Positions 1 to 7,758 of a DNA stretch of 46,190 nt are shown one piece after another (within the stretch, counting starts at the first letter, position 1; every line of letters starts with the position of its first letter). The notes below the pieces were generated by a model, which saw only the letters and a program-made list of their open reading frames with translations, searched no databases and was not told the origin of the DNA. The DNA comes from UMGS1519 sp963621885 (lineage in GTDB: Bacteria; Actinomycetota; Coriobacteriia; Coriobacteriales; Eggerthellaceae). Made by a program: the position numbers and the translations under genes. Where the stretch lies: positions 1-46,190 of the forward strand of contig CAVFFT010000031.1 of NCBI GenBank assembly GCA_963621885.1. Direction: 5' to 3'.

Positions 1-53
1 CCGGTGACCTCTTCGTTACCAACGAAGTGCTCTACCGACTGAGCTACACGGGC
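1..53 (-). tRNA. tRNA-Thr (GGT), cut by window edge
   Basis: Read on the minus strand, the sequence begins with a seven-base acceptor strand GCCCGTG (53-47), followed by a D-arm with the GTAGCTCAGTCGGTAGAGC pattern. The anticodon stem CTTCG/CGAAG encloses the loop TTGGTAA, which places anticodon GGT and reads Thr codons. The T-arm and 3' end lie outside the window. It sits three bases downstream of tRNA-Tyr, so the pair is probably one transcript. Confidence 0.93.
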
Positions 54-56
54 GAA

Positions 57-140
57 TGGTGGGGGTGCCTGGACTCGAACCAGGGAACCCAGAGGGAGCG
101 GATTTACAGTCCGCCGCAGTTGCCGCTGTGCCACACCCCC
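57..140 (-). tRNA. tRNA-Tyr (GTA)
   Basis: On the minus strand the acceptor GGGGGTG (140-134) pairs with CACCCCC (67-61), followed by discriminator A and an encoded CCA (59-57). The anticodon stem GCGGA/TCCGC holds loop CTGTAAA, giving anticodon GTA. The variable region is long (about 13 nt), as expected of the type II bacterial tRNA-Tyr. The T-arm is CCTGG-TTCGAGT-CCAGG. Total length is 84 nt, and tRNA-Thr follows directly. Confidence 0.96.
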
Positions 141-186
141 ATTGCGTATGCAGTGCGCTAAACCAATGTGCATTTTTCAAGCTGCA

Positions 187-218
187 TGCTCGAAAATTGC
201 CTAGGGAAATTTCGAGCA
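187..218. repeat. 32-nt inverted repeat upstream of the tRNA pair
   Basis: The arms are 187-198 (TGCTCGAAAATT) and 207-218 (AAATTTCGAGCA), matching in 11 of 12 positions around an 8-nt centre that contains CCTAGG. It lies 46 nt upstream of the tRNA-Tyr 5' end on the minus strand. It could be an operator or a hairpin in the tRNA leader. There is no T-tract, so it is not an obvious terminator. Confidence 0.6.
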
Positions 219-440
219 AACGAATAATACGTTAGCCGCGTTTTCCCGTCAACAGGCGGCCACGCCCCCGGGTGTATCTCCACATTTTCGCCGCGAATTC
301 ACGCTTCGAGGCTTCTTCGGCGTTCTTGCCACCCGTATTGCGAGGCCCATTCCTACGCGCCCACTATGGAATTATAGGCCCCTCACCAGCCAATCTGCTC
401 ACATTCCGGGTGCTTTACCCAACCGAAACACGCCCGGCTA

Positions 441-446
441 TATAAT
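441..446 (+). promoter_or_regulatory. Candidate -10 box for putP
   Basis: A perfect TATAAT lies at 441-446, about 105 nt before the putP start. No good -35 is seen at 16-18 nt; TTTACC at 414-419 is spaced too far (21 nt). If used, the promoter would give a leader of roughly 100 nt. Confidence 0.4.
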
Positions 447-551
447 TCCGCACTCAGGCACATAGGTCTTTCAGTTGTGAACGCATGTCTCTCAATTTGA
501 ACGCACCTATATTAAGTACAAAAGTTTTTTCGCACCGGGAAAAGGAGTCGC

Positions 552-2210
552 ATGCAAAGCGGAGACGCATTGGTCCTCTTGGCCATCCTCATATATTTCA
601 TTGTCGTTCTGACAATTGGCTTCATTTATGCGAAGCGTTCGAACTCGTCCGCTTCCGAATACTTCCTGGGCGGCCGCAAAGTCGGCCCCTGGTTCACCGC
701 CCTTTCCGCAGAAGCCTCCGACATGTCGGGCTATCTGCTGATGGGCCTGCCGGGCCTCGCCTATTTCTGCGGCGCCGCCGAAGTTGGCTGGACCGCTATC
801 GGCCTCGCGATCGGCACCTACCTAAACTGGAAGATCGTCGCCCGTCGCCTGCGCCGCTATTCCGTGGTCGCGAACGACTCCATCACGCTTCCCGGTTTCT
901 ATAGCAACCGCTTCCATGACGAGAAGAACATCATCGGCACCATCGCCGCGGTCATCATCCTGATCTTCTTCTGCGTCTACTGCGGCAGCTGCTTCGTCAC
1001 CTGCGGCAAGCTCTTCAACACGCTCTTCGGCTGGGACTACTCCACAATGATGGTGATCGGCGCCCTTATCGTGTTCCTCTACACCATGGTGGGCGGCTAT
1101 CTTTCCGTTGTCGCGACCGACTTCGTCCAGGGCATGCTGATGTTCTTCGCTCTGCTCGTCGTCGTCTTCGGCAGCATCACGATGGCGGGCGGCGTCGAGA
1201 ACACCGCCGCTTTCCTGTCGAACATCCCCGGCTACCTTTCGCTCACGGAAGTGGCGACGCCAATCGTTGACGCGAACGGCCTGCAGCAGCTCCAGAACGG
1301 CCAGCCGCTCTTCGACGTACCGGCTGAATACGGCATCCTCACCATCATCTCCACCCTCAGCTGGGGCCTCGGCTACTTCGGCATGCCGCAGGTGCTCGTC
1401 CGCTTCATGGGCATCCGCTCCGACTCCGAAGTGAAGCAGAGCCGAATCATCGCCATCGTCTGGGTTGTGATTTCGCTCTTCTGCGCGGTCATGATCGGCT
1501 TCATCGGACGCACGATCATCCCGGGCGAGCTGCTTACCCAGTCCGCCGCCGAGAGCATCTTCATCGTGCTTGCGCAGATGATGCTTCCCGCCTTCTTCTG
1601 CGGCCTCGTCGTTTCCGGCATTCTCGCCGCTTCGATGTCGTCCGCCTCGTCCTACCTGCTTATCACCGGCTCCTCCGTCGCGGAGAACATCTACCGTGCC
1701 ATCTTCAAGAAGGATGCCACCGACAACCAGGTGCTTATCGTCTCGCGTATCACGCTCGCCTGCGTCCTGCTGTTCGGCGTGGCGGTTGCCTGGGATGAGA
1801 ACTCCGTCATCTTCACTGTTGTGTCCTACGCATGGGCGGGCCTGGGCGCATCCTTCGGACCGCTGACGCTGTTCTCGCTCTACTGGCGCCGTACGACGAA
1901 ACAGGGTGCCCTCGCGGGCATGATCACCGGCGCGGCAGTCGTGCTCATCTGGCACAACCTCATCAAGCCCCTTGGCGGCATCTTCGGCATCTACGAGCTG
2001 CTGCCCGCTTTCGTTCTCAGCTGTCTCGCCATCTTCATCGTCTCGAAGCTTTCCCCCGAGCCTTCGGCCGAGATCTACCACGAGTTCGACCACTATATGG
2101 ATGGTGTCGGCGCGAAGCGCGACTTTGAGGCGGTGCTCGAGGAGAACATGGCGAGCGACCTGCCCGAGACGCCGGCAACGAGCTATCCCAACGGCCGTAA
2201 GGACAATTAG
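552..2210 (+). CDS. putP: Sodium/proline symporter PutP
   Basis: This 552-residue polytopic membrane protein belongs to the sodium:solute symporter (SSS) family, which couples Na+ entry to substrate uptake across the cytoplasmic membrane. The PutP-specific segment SAEASDMSGYLLMGLPGLAY (residues about 52-71) and the downstream WTAIGLAIGTYLNWK and ARRLRRYS blocks identify the proline branch rather than a sugar or pantothenate symporter. About 12-13 hydrophobic segments are visible and the length is usual or slightly long for PutP, with a hydrophilic C-terminal tail. AAAGGAG at 541-547 fixes the ATG at 552. Proline is the likely substrate by family. The gene stands alone, with a candidate -10 upstream and no convincing terminator downstream. 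Confidence 0.93.
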   Translation: MQSGDALVLLAILIYFIVVLTIGFIYAKRSNSSASEYFLGGRKVGPWFTALSAEASDMSGYLLMGLPGLAYFCGAAEVGWTAIGLAIGTYLNWKIVARRLRRYSVVANDSITLPGFYSNRFHDEKNIIGTIAAVIILIFFCVYCGSCFVTCGKLFNTLFGWDYSTMMVIGALIVFLYTMVGGYLSVVATDFVQGMLMFFALLVVVFGSITMAGGVENTAAFLSNIPGYLSLTEVATPIVDANGLQQLQNGQPLFDVPAEYGILTIISTLSWGLGYFGMPQVLVRFMGIRSDSEVKQSRIIAIVWVVISLFCAVMIGFIGRTIIPGELLTQSAAESIFIVLAQMMLPAFFCGLVVSGILAASMSSASSYLLITGSSVAENIYRAIFKKDATDNQVLIVSRITLACVLLFGVAVAWDENSVIFTVVSYAWAGLGASFGPLTLFSLYWRRTTKQGALAGMITGAAVVLIWHNLIKPLGGIFGIYELLPAFVLSCLAIFIVSKLSPEPSAEIYHEFDHYMDGVGAKRDFEAVLEENMASDLPETPATSYPNGRKDN

Positions 2211-2264
2211 AGGACGGCATGTTTCGCTGCTGTGAAGTATCGCCGTAGCATCTGTTGGTGACTC

Positions 2265-2305
2265 TATAATGGGCGTGTTGGTCAAATGGCCAAGGCCGCA
2301 CGCCC
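2265..2305 (+). promoter_or_regulatory. -10 box and 5'-UTR hairpin of the aminotransferase gene
   Basis: A perfect TATAAT lies at 2265-2270, without a good -35. Just after it, GGGCGTG (2271-2277) pairs with CACGCCC (2299-2305), and inside that TTGG (2278-2281) pairs with CCAA (2290-2293). The transcript would thus begin almost at the base of a stem-loop that ends 19 nt before the start codon. Confidence 0.5.
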
Positions 2306-2324
2306 ATAGCGAAAGGATGATGTG

Positions 2325-3617
2325 ATGACCCGGTATTCCACAATGAGCGACTATGAACTGAACAGCGAGCTCGCCCGTTTGCAGACCGAATTCGATATGG
2401 TGAAATCGCAGGGTTACGCACTGAATATGGCGCGCGGCAAACCGTCGTCGGGCCAGCTCGATCTGAGCATGCCGATGCTTGACCTCGTGAATTCCCAGAC
2501 CGACTGCTATTCGGAAGGCGGCATCGACTGCCGCAACTACGGTGAGCTTTCCGGCATTCCCGAGGCGAAGAGCCTGATGGCGGACCTTATCGATGACGAC
2601 CCCGATAACGTCATCGTCTACGGCAGCTCCTCTTTGGCGATCATGTACGACACCGTCGCACGCCTGTGGATGTTCGGACCGCGGGGTCATCGCCCCTGGT
2701 CGGAGCTCGAGCAGGTGAAATGGCTCTGCCCGGTGCCCGGCTACGACCGCCACTTCAAGATCTGCGAAACCTTCGGCATCGAGATGATTCCCGTTCCCCT
2801 GAACGAGGACGGCCCCGACATGAACATGGTCGAGAAGCTCGTCGCGAAGGATGAGCTTATCAAGGGCATCTGGTGCGTTCCGAAATACTCCAACCCGTCC
2901 GGCGTCACCTATTCCGATGAGGTGGTCGACCGTCTCGCGAAGATGAAGTGCGCGGCGAGCGACTTCCGCATCTTCTGGGACAACGCCTACGCGGTGCATC
3001 ACCTGAACGACGACCCGGCGCAGCAGGATCAGCTGAAGGATATCGGCGTCGCCTGCCGCGAGGCGGGAAACCCCGACCGCTACTTCAAGTTCTGCTCCAC
3101 GAGCAAGATCACCTTCTCGGGCGCGGGCATTGCCGCTTACGCATCGAGCCCCGCAAACGTTTCCGAGATGCTGAAGCGCATCGGCGCCCGCACCATCGGC
3201 TACGACAAGCTCAACCAGCTCCGCCATGCGCGCTTCCTCGTCGATGGCGAGGGCATCGCCAAGCATATGACGAAGCACGCGGAATTCCTCCGTCCCCGCT
3301 TCAAGGCGGTCCAGGACGCGCTCAACAAGGGCGGTCTTGAGGAATGCGGCTGCACGTGGACGAATCCGCGCGGCGGCTACTTCATCTCCTTCGATGGCCC
3401 GAAGGGCACCGCGAAGCGCATCGTTTCGCTCGCGAAGGAGGCAGGCGTGATTCTGACCGGCGCTGGCGCAACCTGGCCGCATGGCGAGGATCCCAACGAC
3501 TCGAACATCCGCATCGCTCCGACCTATCCCCCGCTGGGAGAGCTGAAGGCCGCGATGAAGATTTTCGTGCTCTGCGTCCATATCGCCTGCGTGGAAGCCG
3601 AACTGGCAAGCCGCTAA
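2325..3617 (+). CDS. Group Ic aspartate aminotransferase (PLP-dependent)
   Basis: The 430-residue product has fold-type I PLP aminotransferase features: YSNPSG with N189, FWDNAY with D219 contacting the PLP ring nitrogen, the Schiff-base lysine K261 in STSKITFSGAGIAA, and NIRIAPT near the C-terminus with a substrate-binding arginine. The length and the opening blocks (NMARGKPSSGQLDL, GGIDCRNYG, YGSSSL) match the distinct group Ic aspartate aminotransferases (Pfam Asp_aminotransf) rather than AspC or MocR proteins. It should interconvert aspartate and 2-oxoglutarate with oxaloacetate and glutamate in the cytosol. GAAAGGA (2311-2317) best suits the ATG at 2325; a GTG at 2322 and an ATG at 2343 are alternatives. 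A terminator follows at 3655. Confidence 0.88.
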   Translation: MTRYSTMSDYELNSELARLQTEFDMVKSQGYALNMARGKPSSGQLDLSMPMLDLVNSQTDCYSEGGIDCRNYGELSGIPEAKSLMADLIDDDPDNVIVYGSSSLAIMYDTVARLWMFGPRGHRPWSELEQVKWLCPVPGYDRHFKICETFGIEMIPVPLNEDGPDMNMVEKLVAKDELIKGIWCVPKYSNPSGVTYSDEVVDRLAKMKCAASDFRIFWDNAYAVHHLNDDPAQQDQLKDIGVACREAGNPDRYFKFCSTSKITFSGAGIAAYASSPANVSEMLKRIGARTIGYDKLNQLRHARFLVDGEGIAKHMTKHAEFLRPRFKAVQDALNKGGLEECGCTWTNPRGGYFISFDGPKGTAKRIVSLAKEAGVILTGAGATWPHGEDPNDSNIRIAPTYPPLGELKAAMKIFVLCVHIACVEAELASR

Positions 3618-3654
3618 GATTCGGCTCGCGCGCCGAGCGCAATTAAGAACGAAC

Positions 3655-3687
3655 AAGGCTCCTTGTGCCACTGGCGCAAGGAGCCTT
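3655..3687 (+). terminator. Intrinsic terminator of the aminotransferase gene
   Basis: AAGGCTCCTTG (3655-3665) pairs perfectly with CAAGGAGCCTT (3677-3687), and the loop itself holds GCCA/TGGC. It starts 37 nt past the stop codon. The T-run is short (TTT within CTTTCG). Confidence 0.75.
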
Positions 3688-3842
3688 TCGTATGCTGGAA
3701 CGCACGCTTGAGGGCGAGTTGAGCCTCGTGTTTTGGAAACGCCTGATCCATTTGTCCAGGCCAAACCCGACCCAAGCATTGCTGGGCGAGCCTGGAGGTC
3801 GCGGCCGCATTACGCCTCTACCACCAGACCACAACGGCCCTG

Positions 3843-3877
3843 AAAACAGAAAGGCGGCCCACCTGCGTGAGCCGCCT
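3843..3877 (-). terminator. Intrinsic terminator of the por operon
   Basis: On the minus strand AGGCGGC (3877-3871) pairs with GCCGCCT (3858-3852) across a 12-nt loop, followed by TTCTGTTTTC. It lies about 100 nt past the porB stop codon. Confidence 0.75.
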
Positions 3878-3980
3878 CGAAATCCTTGCACTGCCGCCAT
3901 TCGGCGCACAGTCACAATTCTTCTGCGCTGCCGCTATCCTGCGAGCAGCCAGAATTCGCTTACGCGAAAAGCCTGAGCGC

Positions 3981-4931
3981 TTAGAGGTTCTTGGAACCCT
4001 CGACACGTCCTTCCAGGTAGTTCCAGTACGCTTCGACATCGTCCTTCATTTCCTGGAGCAGGTCTTCCCCGCCCGCCTTGAAGAGATGCTTGAAGCGACC
4101 CTGCGGACGCAGGAAGTCCTCCAGCGGAATGCGGCTCTTCTCGCGCACCGGCGAGAGCGTCCATTTGCCGTTCTCGATCTCGAAGAGCGGCCAGAAGCGG
4201 GAATTCACCGCGAGGCGGCAAATCTCCGTCGTCTTGTCGGCACCCATACGCCAACCGCGCGGACACGGCGAGAAGATGTTCAGGAAGGCCGGACCATCGG
4301 TCTCGATAGCCTTCTGGGCCTTCTTCGTCAGGTCGTTCCAGTGGCCCACCGTCGTCTGAGCACAGTACTGAATACCATGCGCCGCCATGATCGAGGTAAG
4401 GTCCTTGCGCACCTGCGGCTTACCGAGCTGAGCCTTACCCACCTCGGACGTCGTCGCCCAAGCACCCTTCGGGGTTGCCGAGGAACGCTGGATGCCGGTG
4501 TTCATGTACGCGCCGTTGTCGTAGCAGACATACACCATGTCATGACCGCGCTCCATGGCGCCGGAAAGCGACTGCAGACCGATGTCGTAGGTGCCGCCGT
4601 CGCCACCGAAAGCGATAAACTTGATCTTCTTCTCGCTGGAAATCTTTCCGCTGCGCTGAAGGGCCTTGTAAGCCGCCTCAATGCCGGAAACCGTCGCCGC
4701 CGCGTTCTCGAAAGCGTTATGAATCCACGGCACGTTCCACGACGAATACGGGAAAATCGAGGTCGAAACCTCAAGGCAGCCCGTCGCGTTGCCAACGACC
4801 ACATCGTATTTTTCAGGATCGGCGGAGAGGAGCACCTGGCGCACCGCGATGGCCGCGCCACAGCCGCCGCACAGGCGATGCCCCGATGCCAGGCCTTCCG
4901 GCCGTGTGGAAAGCTCTTTAATGTTCGCCAT
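3981..4931 (-). CDS. porB: Pyruvate:ferredoxin oxidoreductase subunit beta (TPP-binding)
   Basis: This 316-residue subunit binds thiamine pyrophosphate and a [4Fe-4S] cluster in the four-subunit 2-oxoacid:ferredoxin oxidoreductase. Visible are the Cys ligands C21 and C24 (LCGGCGAA), C52 (GNATGCLEV) and a later Cys in IQYCAQ. The TPP/Mg motif is GGDGGTYDIG, followed by NGAYMNTGIQRSSATPKGA, typical of pyruvate-type beta subunits. It is the last gene of porG-porD-porA-porB, 14 nt after porA, with GGGGGAG ahead of the ATG. The complex converts pyruvate and CoA to acetyl-CoA and CO2 while reducing ferredoxin. The pyruvate assignment follows from family resemblance; another 2-oxoacid is possible. 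Its terminator is at 3843-3877. Confidence 0.92.
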   Translation of the reverse strand: MANIKELSTRPEGLASGHRLCGGCGAAIAVRQVLLSADPEKYDVVVGNATGCLEVSTSIFPYSSWNVPWIHNAFENAAATVSGIEAAYKALQRSGKISSEKKIKFIAFGGDGGTYDIGLQSLSGAMERGHDMVYVCYDNGAYMNTGIQRSSATPKGAWATTSEVGKAQLGKPQVRKDLTSIMAAHGIQYCAQTTVGHWNDLTKKAQKAIETDGPAFLNIFSPCPRGWRMGADKTTEICRLAVNSRFWPLFEIENGKWTLSPVREKSRIPLEDFLRPQGRFKHLFKAGGEDLLQEMKDDVEAYWNYLEGRVEGSKNL

Positions 4932-4945
4932 TATTATCGCTCCCC

Positions 4946-6130
4946 CTACTCTTCGATTCCGAGGTACATAAGCTTGCTGTTCATGCCGGACGTGGCGCGC
5001 TCTTCGAGCTCCGCAAACACGCCGTTGATCTGGTCAAGCGTGATATCCGCGCCGCCAAGACCCGCGATGTAGCTCGAGACGGGAATATGCAGGCCCGCAT
5101 CGGCGAGAGCCGACTTCGTCTCCATCGCGACGGGACCTTCGCAGGCGCCCATCGAGTCGGAACGGTCGAGCACCGCAACCGCCTTCGCATGGCTGCATGC
5201 CTTCGCGAGCTGCTCGCCCGGGAAAGGCCTGAACACGCGCGGACGCGCCACGCCTGCGGCGATGCCCTTCTCGCGCAGCAGACGCGCCGCATGGCGAGCG
5301 TTGCCCGCATTCGAACCGAGCGTCACGATGACATAGTCGGCGTCTTCGCAGCCCCAGGCATCCACGAGGTCAAAGTTGCGGCCCACGATGGAAGCCCATT
5401 CCTTGCCGTGCTTCTCGATGATGGGCGCCGCGTTCTCAATCGCGCGACGATGCGCCATCTTGGTGCGCATGTACATGTTGCCAATGTTCGCGTAGTTGCC
5501 CTGCGACACGGGGTTCTTCGTGTCGAGCAGCGGATACTTCGGAACGTATTCGCCGACGTAATCCTTGACGGTCTGGTCTTCCTCGAGCACGCAGCGCTCC
5601 ATCGCGTGCGTGGTCGTAAAGCCGTCAAGCGCGGTGATGACGGGAAGCAGCACGTTCGAATCCTCGGCGACCTTGAAGGCGATGACGGTGTTGTCATAGG
5701 CTTCCTGAGCGGTCTCGGCGAAGAACATGATCCAGCCCGCGTCGCGCACGCCCATGATGTCGGAGTGATCGCAGTGGATGTTGATCGGCGCCGAAATCGT
5801 GCGGTTCGCATTCGCGAGCACGATGGGAAGACGCATGCCCGCCGCAATGGGAAGCTCTTCCCACATGAAAGCGAGGCCCTGCGAGCTCGTGGCGGTTGCC
5901 ACACGCGAGCCGGCAGCGGATGCGCCAATAGCGGCCGACATGGCCGAATGCTCGGACTCGACCGGCACGAATTCCGTGTTCACCACGCCATCGGCGACGA
6001 ACTTCGCGTAGGTCTCGACGATGGTCGTCTGCGGCGTGATCGGGTAGGCCGGCATGACATCGGGGTCAACCTGACGCAGCGCATTCGCGACCATCTGGTT
6101 ACCGGTAGCGGAAAATGGCTCCCTACTCAT
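4946..6130 (-). CDS. porA: Pyruvate:ferredoxin oxidoreductase subunit alpha
   Basis: The 394-residue alpha subunit carries the pyrimidine-binding and transketolase-like domains. AYPITPQTTIVE near residue 30 and FVPVESEHSAM near 57-67 hold the Thr and Glu expected at the TPP and substrate sites. TSSQGLAFMWEELPIAAG and the ANRTISAPINIHCDHSD segment are highly typical of archaeal-type PorA. The C-terminal third (VAVLDRSDSMGACEGP) is the CoA-contacting region in related enzymes. The start at 6130 overlaps the end of porD by 8 nt, which implies translational coupling. It works with porB, porD and porG in the cytosol. Confidence 0.93.
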   Translation of the reverse strand: MSREPFSATGNQMVANALRQVDPDVMPAYPITPQTTIVETYAKFVADGVVNTEFVPVESEHSAMSAAIGASAAGSRVATATSSQGLAFMWEELPIAAGMRLPIVLANANRTISAPINIHCDHSDIMGVRDAGWIMFFAETAQEAYDNTVIAFKVAEDSNVLLPVITALDGFTTTHAMERCVLEEDQTVKDYVGEYVPKYPLLDTKNPVSQGNYANIGNMYMRTKMAHRRAIENAAPIIEKHGKEWASIVGRNFDLVDAWGCEDADYVIVTLGSNAGNARHAARLLREKGIAAGVARPRVFRPFPGEQLAKACSHAKAVAVLDRSDSMGACEGPVAMETKSALADAGLHIPVSSYIAGLGGADITLDQINGVFAELEERATSGMNSKLMYLGIEE

Positions 6131-6455
6131 TTTCTGCCTCCTTCGCCTCTGATTCGGTAACGATCTTCAGTGCGCCGAACTTGCATTCCGACACGCAGAT
6201 ACCGCAGCCCTTGCAGTGGTCAAGATCGATGCCCACCATTTGCTGATTTTCGACCTTGATGGATACGTCGGGGCAATACACCCAGCAAAGCAGGCAGTTG
6301 TTGCAGGCGTCGGCATCCCAAATAGGACGCTGCGAACGCCAGCTGCCCGTGTTGTAGAGGACAGAGTTGCCGCCGTCGGGAATCACGAATCCCACCGGAA
6401 GCTCGGAGGGCTTCCAAGTGGCTTCGCGCGTGACATCGAATTCGGGGTTTGCCAT
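6123..6455 (-). CDS. porD: Pyruvate:ferredoxin oxidoreductase subunit delta (2x[4Fe-4S] ferredoxin)
   Basis: The 110-residue electron-transfer subunit holds two cluster motifs, CNNCLLCWVYCP and CKGCGICVSECK, each a CxxCxxCxxxCP-like [4Fe-4S] site. The N-terminal half (GGNSVLYNTGSWRSQRPIWD) is the usual PorD lead-in. Electrons pass from the beta-subunit cluster through these to free ferredoxin. Its ATG shares one base with the porG stop (TAATG at 6455), and its end overlaps porA by 8 nt, so the subunits are likely made in fixed ratio. Confidence 0.94.
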   Translation of the reverse strand: MANPEFDVTREATWKPSELPVGFVIPDGGNSVLYNTGSWRSQRPIWDADACNNCLLCWVYCPDVSIKVENQQMVGIDLDHCKGCGICVSECKFGALKIVTESEAKEAENE

Positions 6456-7027
6456 TACTCGCGCACCTCCTTATACGCGCGCTCGGCGCATTCGAGATTT
6501 GCGTCGACCATTTCCTGCGAGAATTTCTTCCCGAAGGTGATGACGAGACGCTTCTTCACGTTCTCGATGGGAATGATGCCCGTGACGCGCGAAAGGGCGC
6601 CGACGATGGGCGTATTCGGCACGTCGCGGCCGATGGTGGAAAGCGCGAGGCCAGTCGCGTCAAGCGTTGCGACGCGCATCGATTCGGGTGCGCCAAGCGC
6701 CGCACGCGCCTCTTCGGGCGACATTTCCGTGTTAAGAATGACCGTGCCATCGGACGGCATGCCCTCGATAACATTCACGCTGCCCAGAAGCGTGTCATCA
6801 AGCACGATGACGATGCTCGGGTTCGTAATGTTGTTGTGGACCTCGATGGGCTCGCTCGAAATGCGCGTGTACGCCTTCAACGGCGCACCCATGCGTTCCG
6901 GGCCATATTCAGGCATCGCCTGAATCCACGCTCCGTCAAGCAGCGCGGTATCAGCAACCAGTTTTGCCGCCGTGACGGCGCCCTGTCCCGCGCGCGCATG
7001 CCAGCGGATCTCAATCAGCTGAGACAT
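6455..7027 (-). CDS. porG: Pyruvate:ferredoxin oxidoreductase subunit gamma
   Basis: The 190-residue gamma subunit shows the family hallmark WHARAGQGAVTAAKLVAD near the N-terminus and MPEYGPERMGAPLKAYTRIS about 30 residues later. It is the first gene of the por operon. The frame is open further upstream to 7048, but AGGAGAG lies directly ahead of the ATG at 7027, which gives MSQLIEIRW and the usual family length, so that start is preferred. The 5' ends of this operon and the plus-strand NTPase lie about 150 nt apart. TATAAA at 7058-7053 (minus) is a possible -10 but has no good -35. Confidence 0.92.
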   Translation of the reverse strand: MSQLIEIRWHARAGQGAVTAAKLVADTALLDGAWIQAMPEYGPERMGAPLKAYTRISSEPIEVHNNITNPSIVIVLDDTLLGSVNVIEGMPSDGTVILNTEMSPEEARAALGAPESMRVATLDATGLALSTIGRDVPNTPIVGALSRVTGIIPIENVKKRLVITFGKKFSQEMVDANLECAERAYKEVRE

Positions 7028-7167
7028 ATCTCTCCTCTCAATACGCACTCAGTTTATAGACCCTTGAATTGTACTACGGGCTTATGCGTTCGCCGGACAC
7101 CACCACCTCACCCGCACAAGACCCGCAGCTTACGGCGGGCGCGAATGGGTGGAAGCCCAGGGCGCGC

Positions 7168-7173
7168 TACAAT
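7168..7173 (+). promoter_or_regulatory. Candidate -10 of a leaderless NTPase transcript
   Basis: TACAAT lies only six bases before the preferred ATG at 7180, so transcription from it would start at or next to the initiation codon. No Shine-Dalgarno sequence is seen before this ATG. The -35 region is poor. Confidence 0.35.
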
Positions 7174-7179
7174 GCCTGC

Positions 7180-7758
7180 ATGCTGTTCTTGCTAACGGGA
7201 GACATACAAACAGGAAAGACGCGCTGGCTCATGCGCCAGACGACCGCGCTTGCGGCGCAGGGCGTGCGTGTGGAAGGCGTGCTGGCGCCGGGCATCTGGC
7301 GCGAACATCAAGACGTCGAAGACGCCGAACGCTTCGAGAAGCGCGGCATCGAGAACGTGCTTCTGCCACAGGGTGAGCGCATCCCCTTCGCTTTGCGCCG
7401 CGATTTGGCGCCGGTGAATACCACGAGCGAGAGCGCCCGGGCAATGCTGGGCTGGGAAATCTCCGATGAGGCACTTGCACGCGTGAACGCCCATTTCAGG
7501 GAGCTGAAAAGCGCGGCGGCGGATAATGGACATCTCCGCCTGACCATTGTCGATGAGCTGGGCAAGCTCGAGCTTCTCCGCGGCGGCGGCCTAACCGAAG
7601 CAATGGCCTTGCTCGATGACGGACCGCGCCACGCGCAGCATCACGCGCTCATCGTCGTGCGTTCATCGCTTGTCGAGCAGGCGGAAGCGCGTTTTCGGAA
7701 TGCCTGGCCCGAGCAGATGCGCATCGGACCCACCGGAACGCTCACGCTTCCGAATTAG
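7180..7758 (+). CDS. Small P-loop NTPase (THEP1/COG1618-like)
   Basis: The 192-residue protein begins MLFLLTGDIQTGKT, a Walker A motif only seven residues from the N-terminus, and has a Walker-B-like LTIVDELGKLEL near residue 128. This arrangement fits the THEP1-type nucleoside triphosphatases, which hydrolyse NTPs and whose bacterial roles are largely unknown. The frame is open to 7069, but the Walker A position and the TACAAT at 7168 favour 7180. It converges on the DUF364 gene, and the two stop codons interlock over four bases (7755-7758). The cellular role cannot be given; it might serve the neighbouring metal-related operon, but only proximity suggests this. Confidence 0.7.
   Translation: MLFLLTGDIQTGKTRWLMRQTTALAAQGVRVEGVLAPGIWREHQDVEDAERFEKRGIENVLLPQGERIPFALRRDLAPVNTTSESARAMLGWEISDEALARVNAHFRELKSAAADNGHLRLTIVDELGKLELLRGGGLTEAMALLDDGPRHAQHHALIVVRSSLVEQAEARFRNAWPEQMRIGPTGTLTLPN

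Larger units (their letters stand above)
141..551. other. Gene-free region between the tRNAs and putP
   Basis: No credible protein gene is present in these 411 bases. They hold the 187-218 inverted repeat, presumably the promoter of the divergent tRNA genes (no convincing hexamer pair seen), and a candidate putP promoter near 441. A short reading frame starting at 485 runs out of frame into putP and looks spurious. Confidence 0.6.
3618..3980. other. Intergenic region between convergent aminotransferase and por genes
   Basis: This 363-nt stretch holds two terminators, one for each converging unit (3655-3687 plus, 3843-3877 minus). Between them (about 3735-3840, minus strand) is a GGTGGTAGAGGC sequence resembling a tRNA D-arm, but no matching anticodon, T or acceptor stems could be drawn. 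No protein gene is supported. Confidence 0.55.

Noticed and set aside
822..3779. 985-residue open frame on the minus strand across putP and the aminotransferase gene
   Set aside because: It is the antisense shadow of two clear genes, rich in Arg/Asp/His/Ala without any recognisable domain, as expected of high-G+C antisense frames.
3735..3840. tRNA-like stretch on the minus strand (GGTGGTAGAGGC)
   Set aside because: Only a D-arm-like piece is present; no anticodon, T or acceptor stem could be formed.
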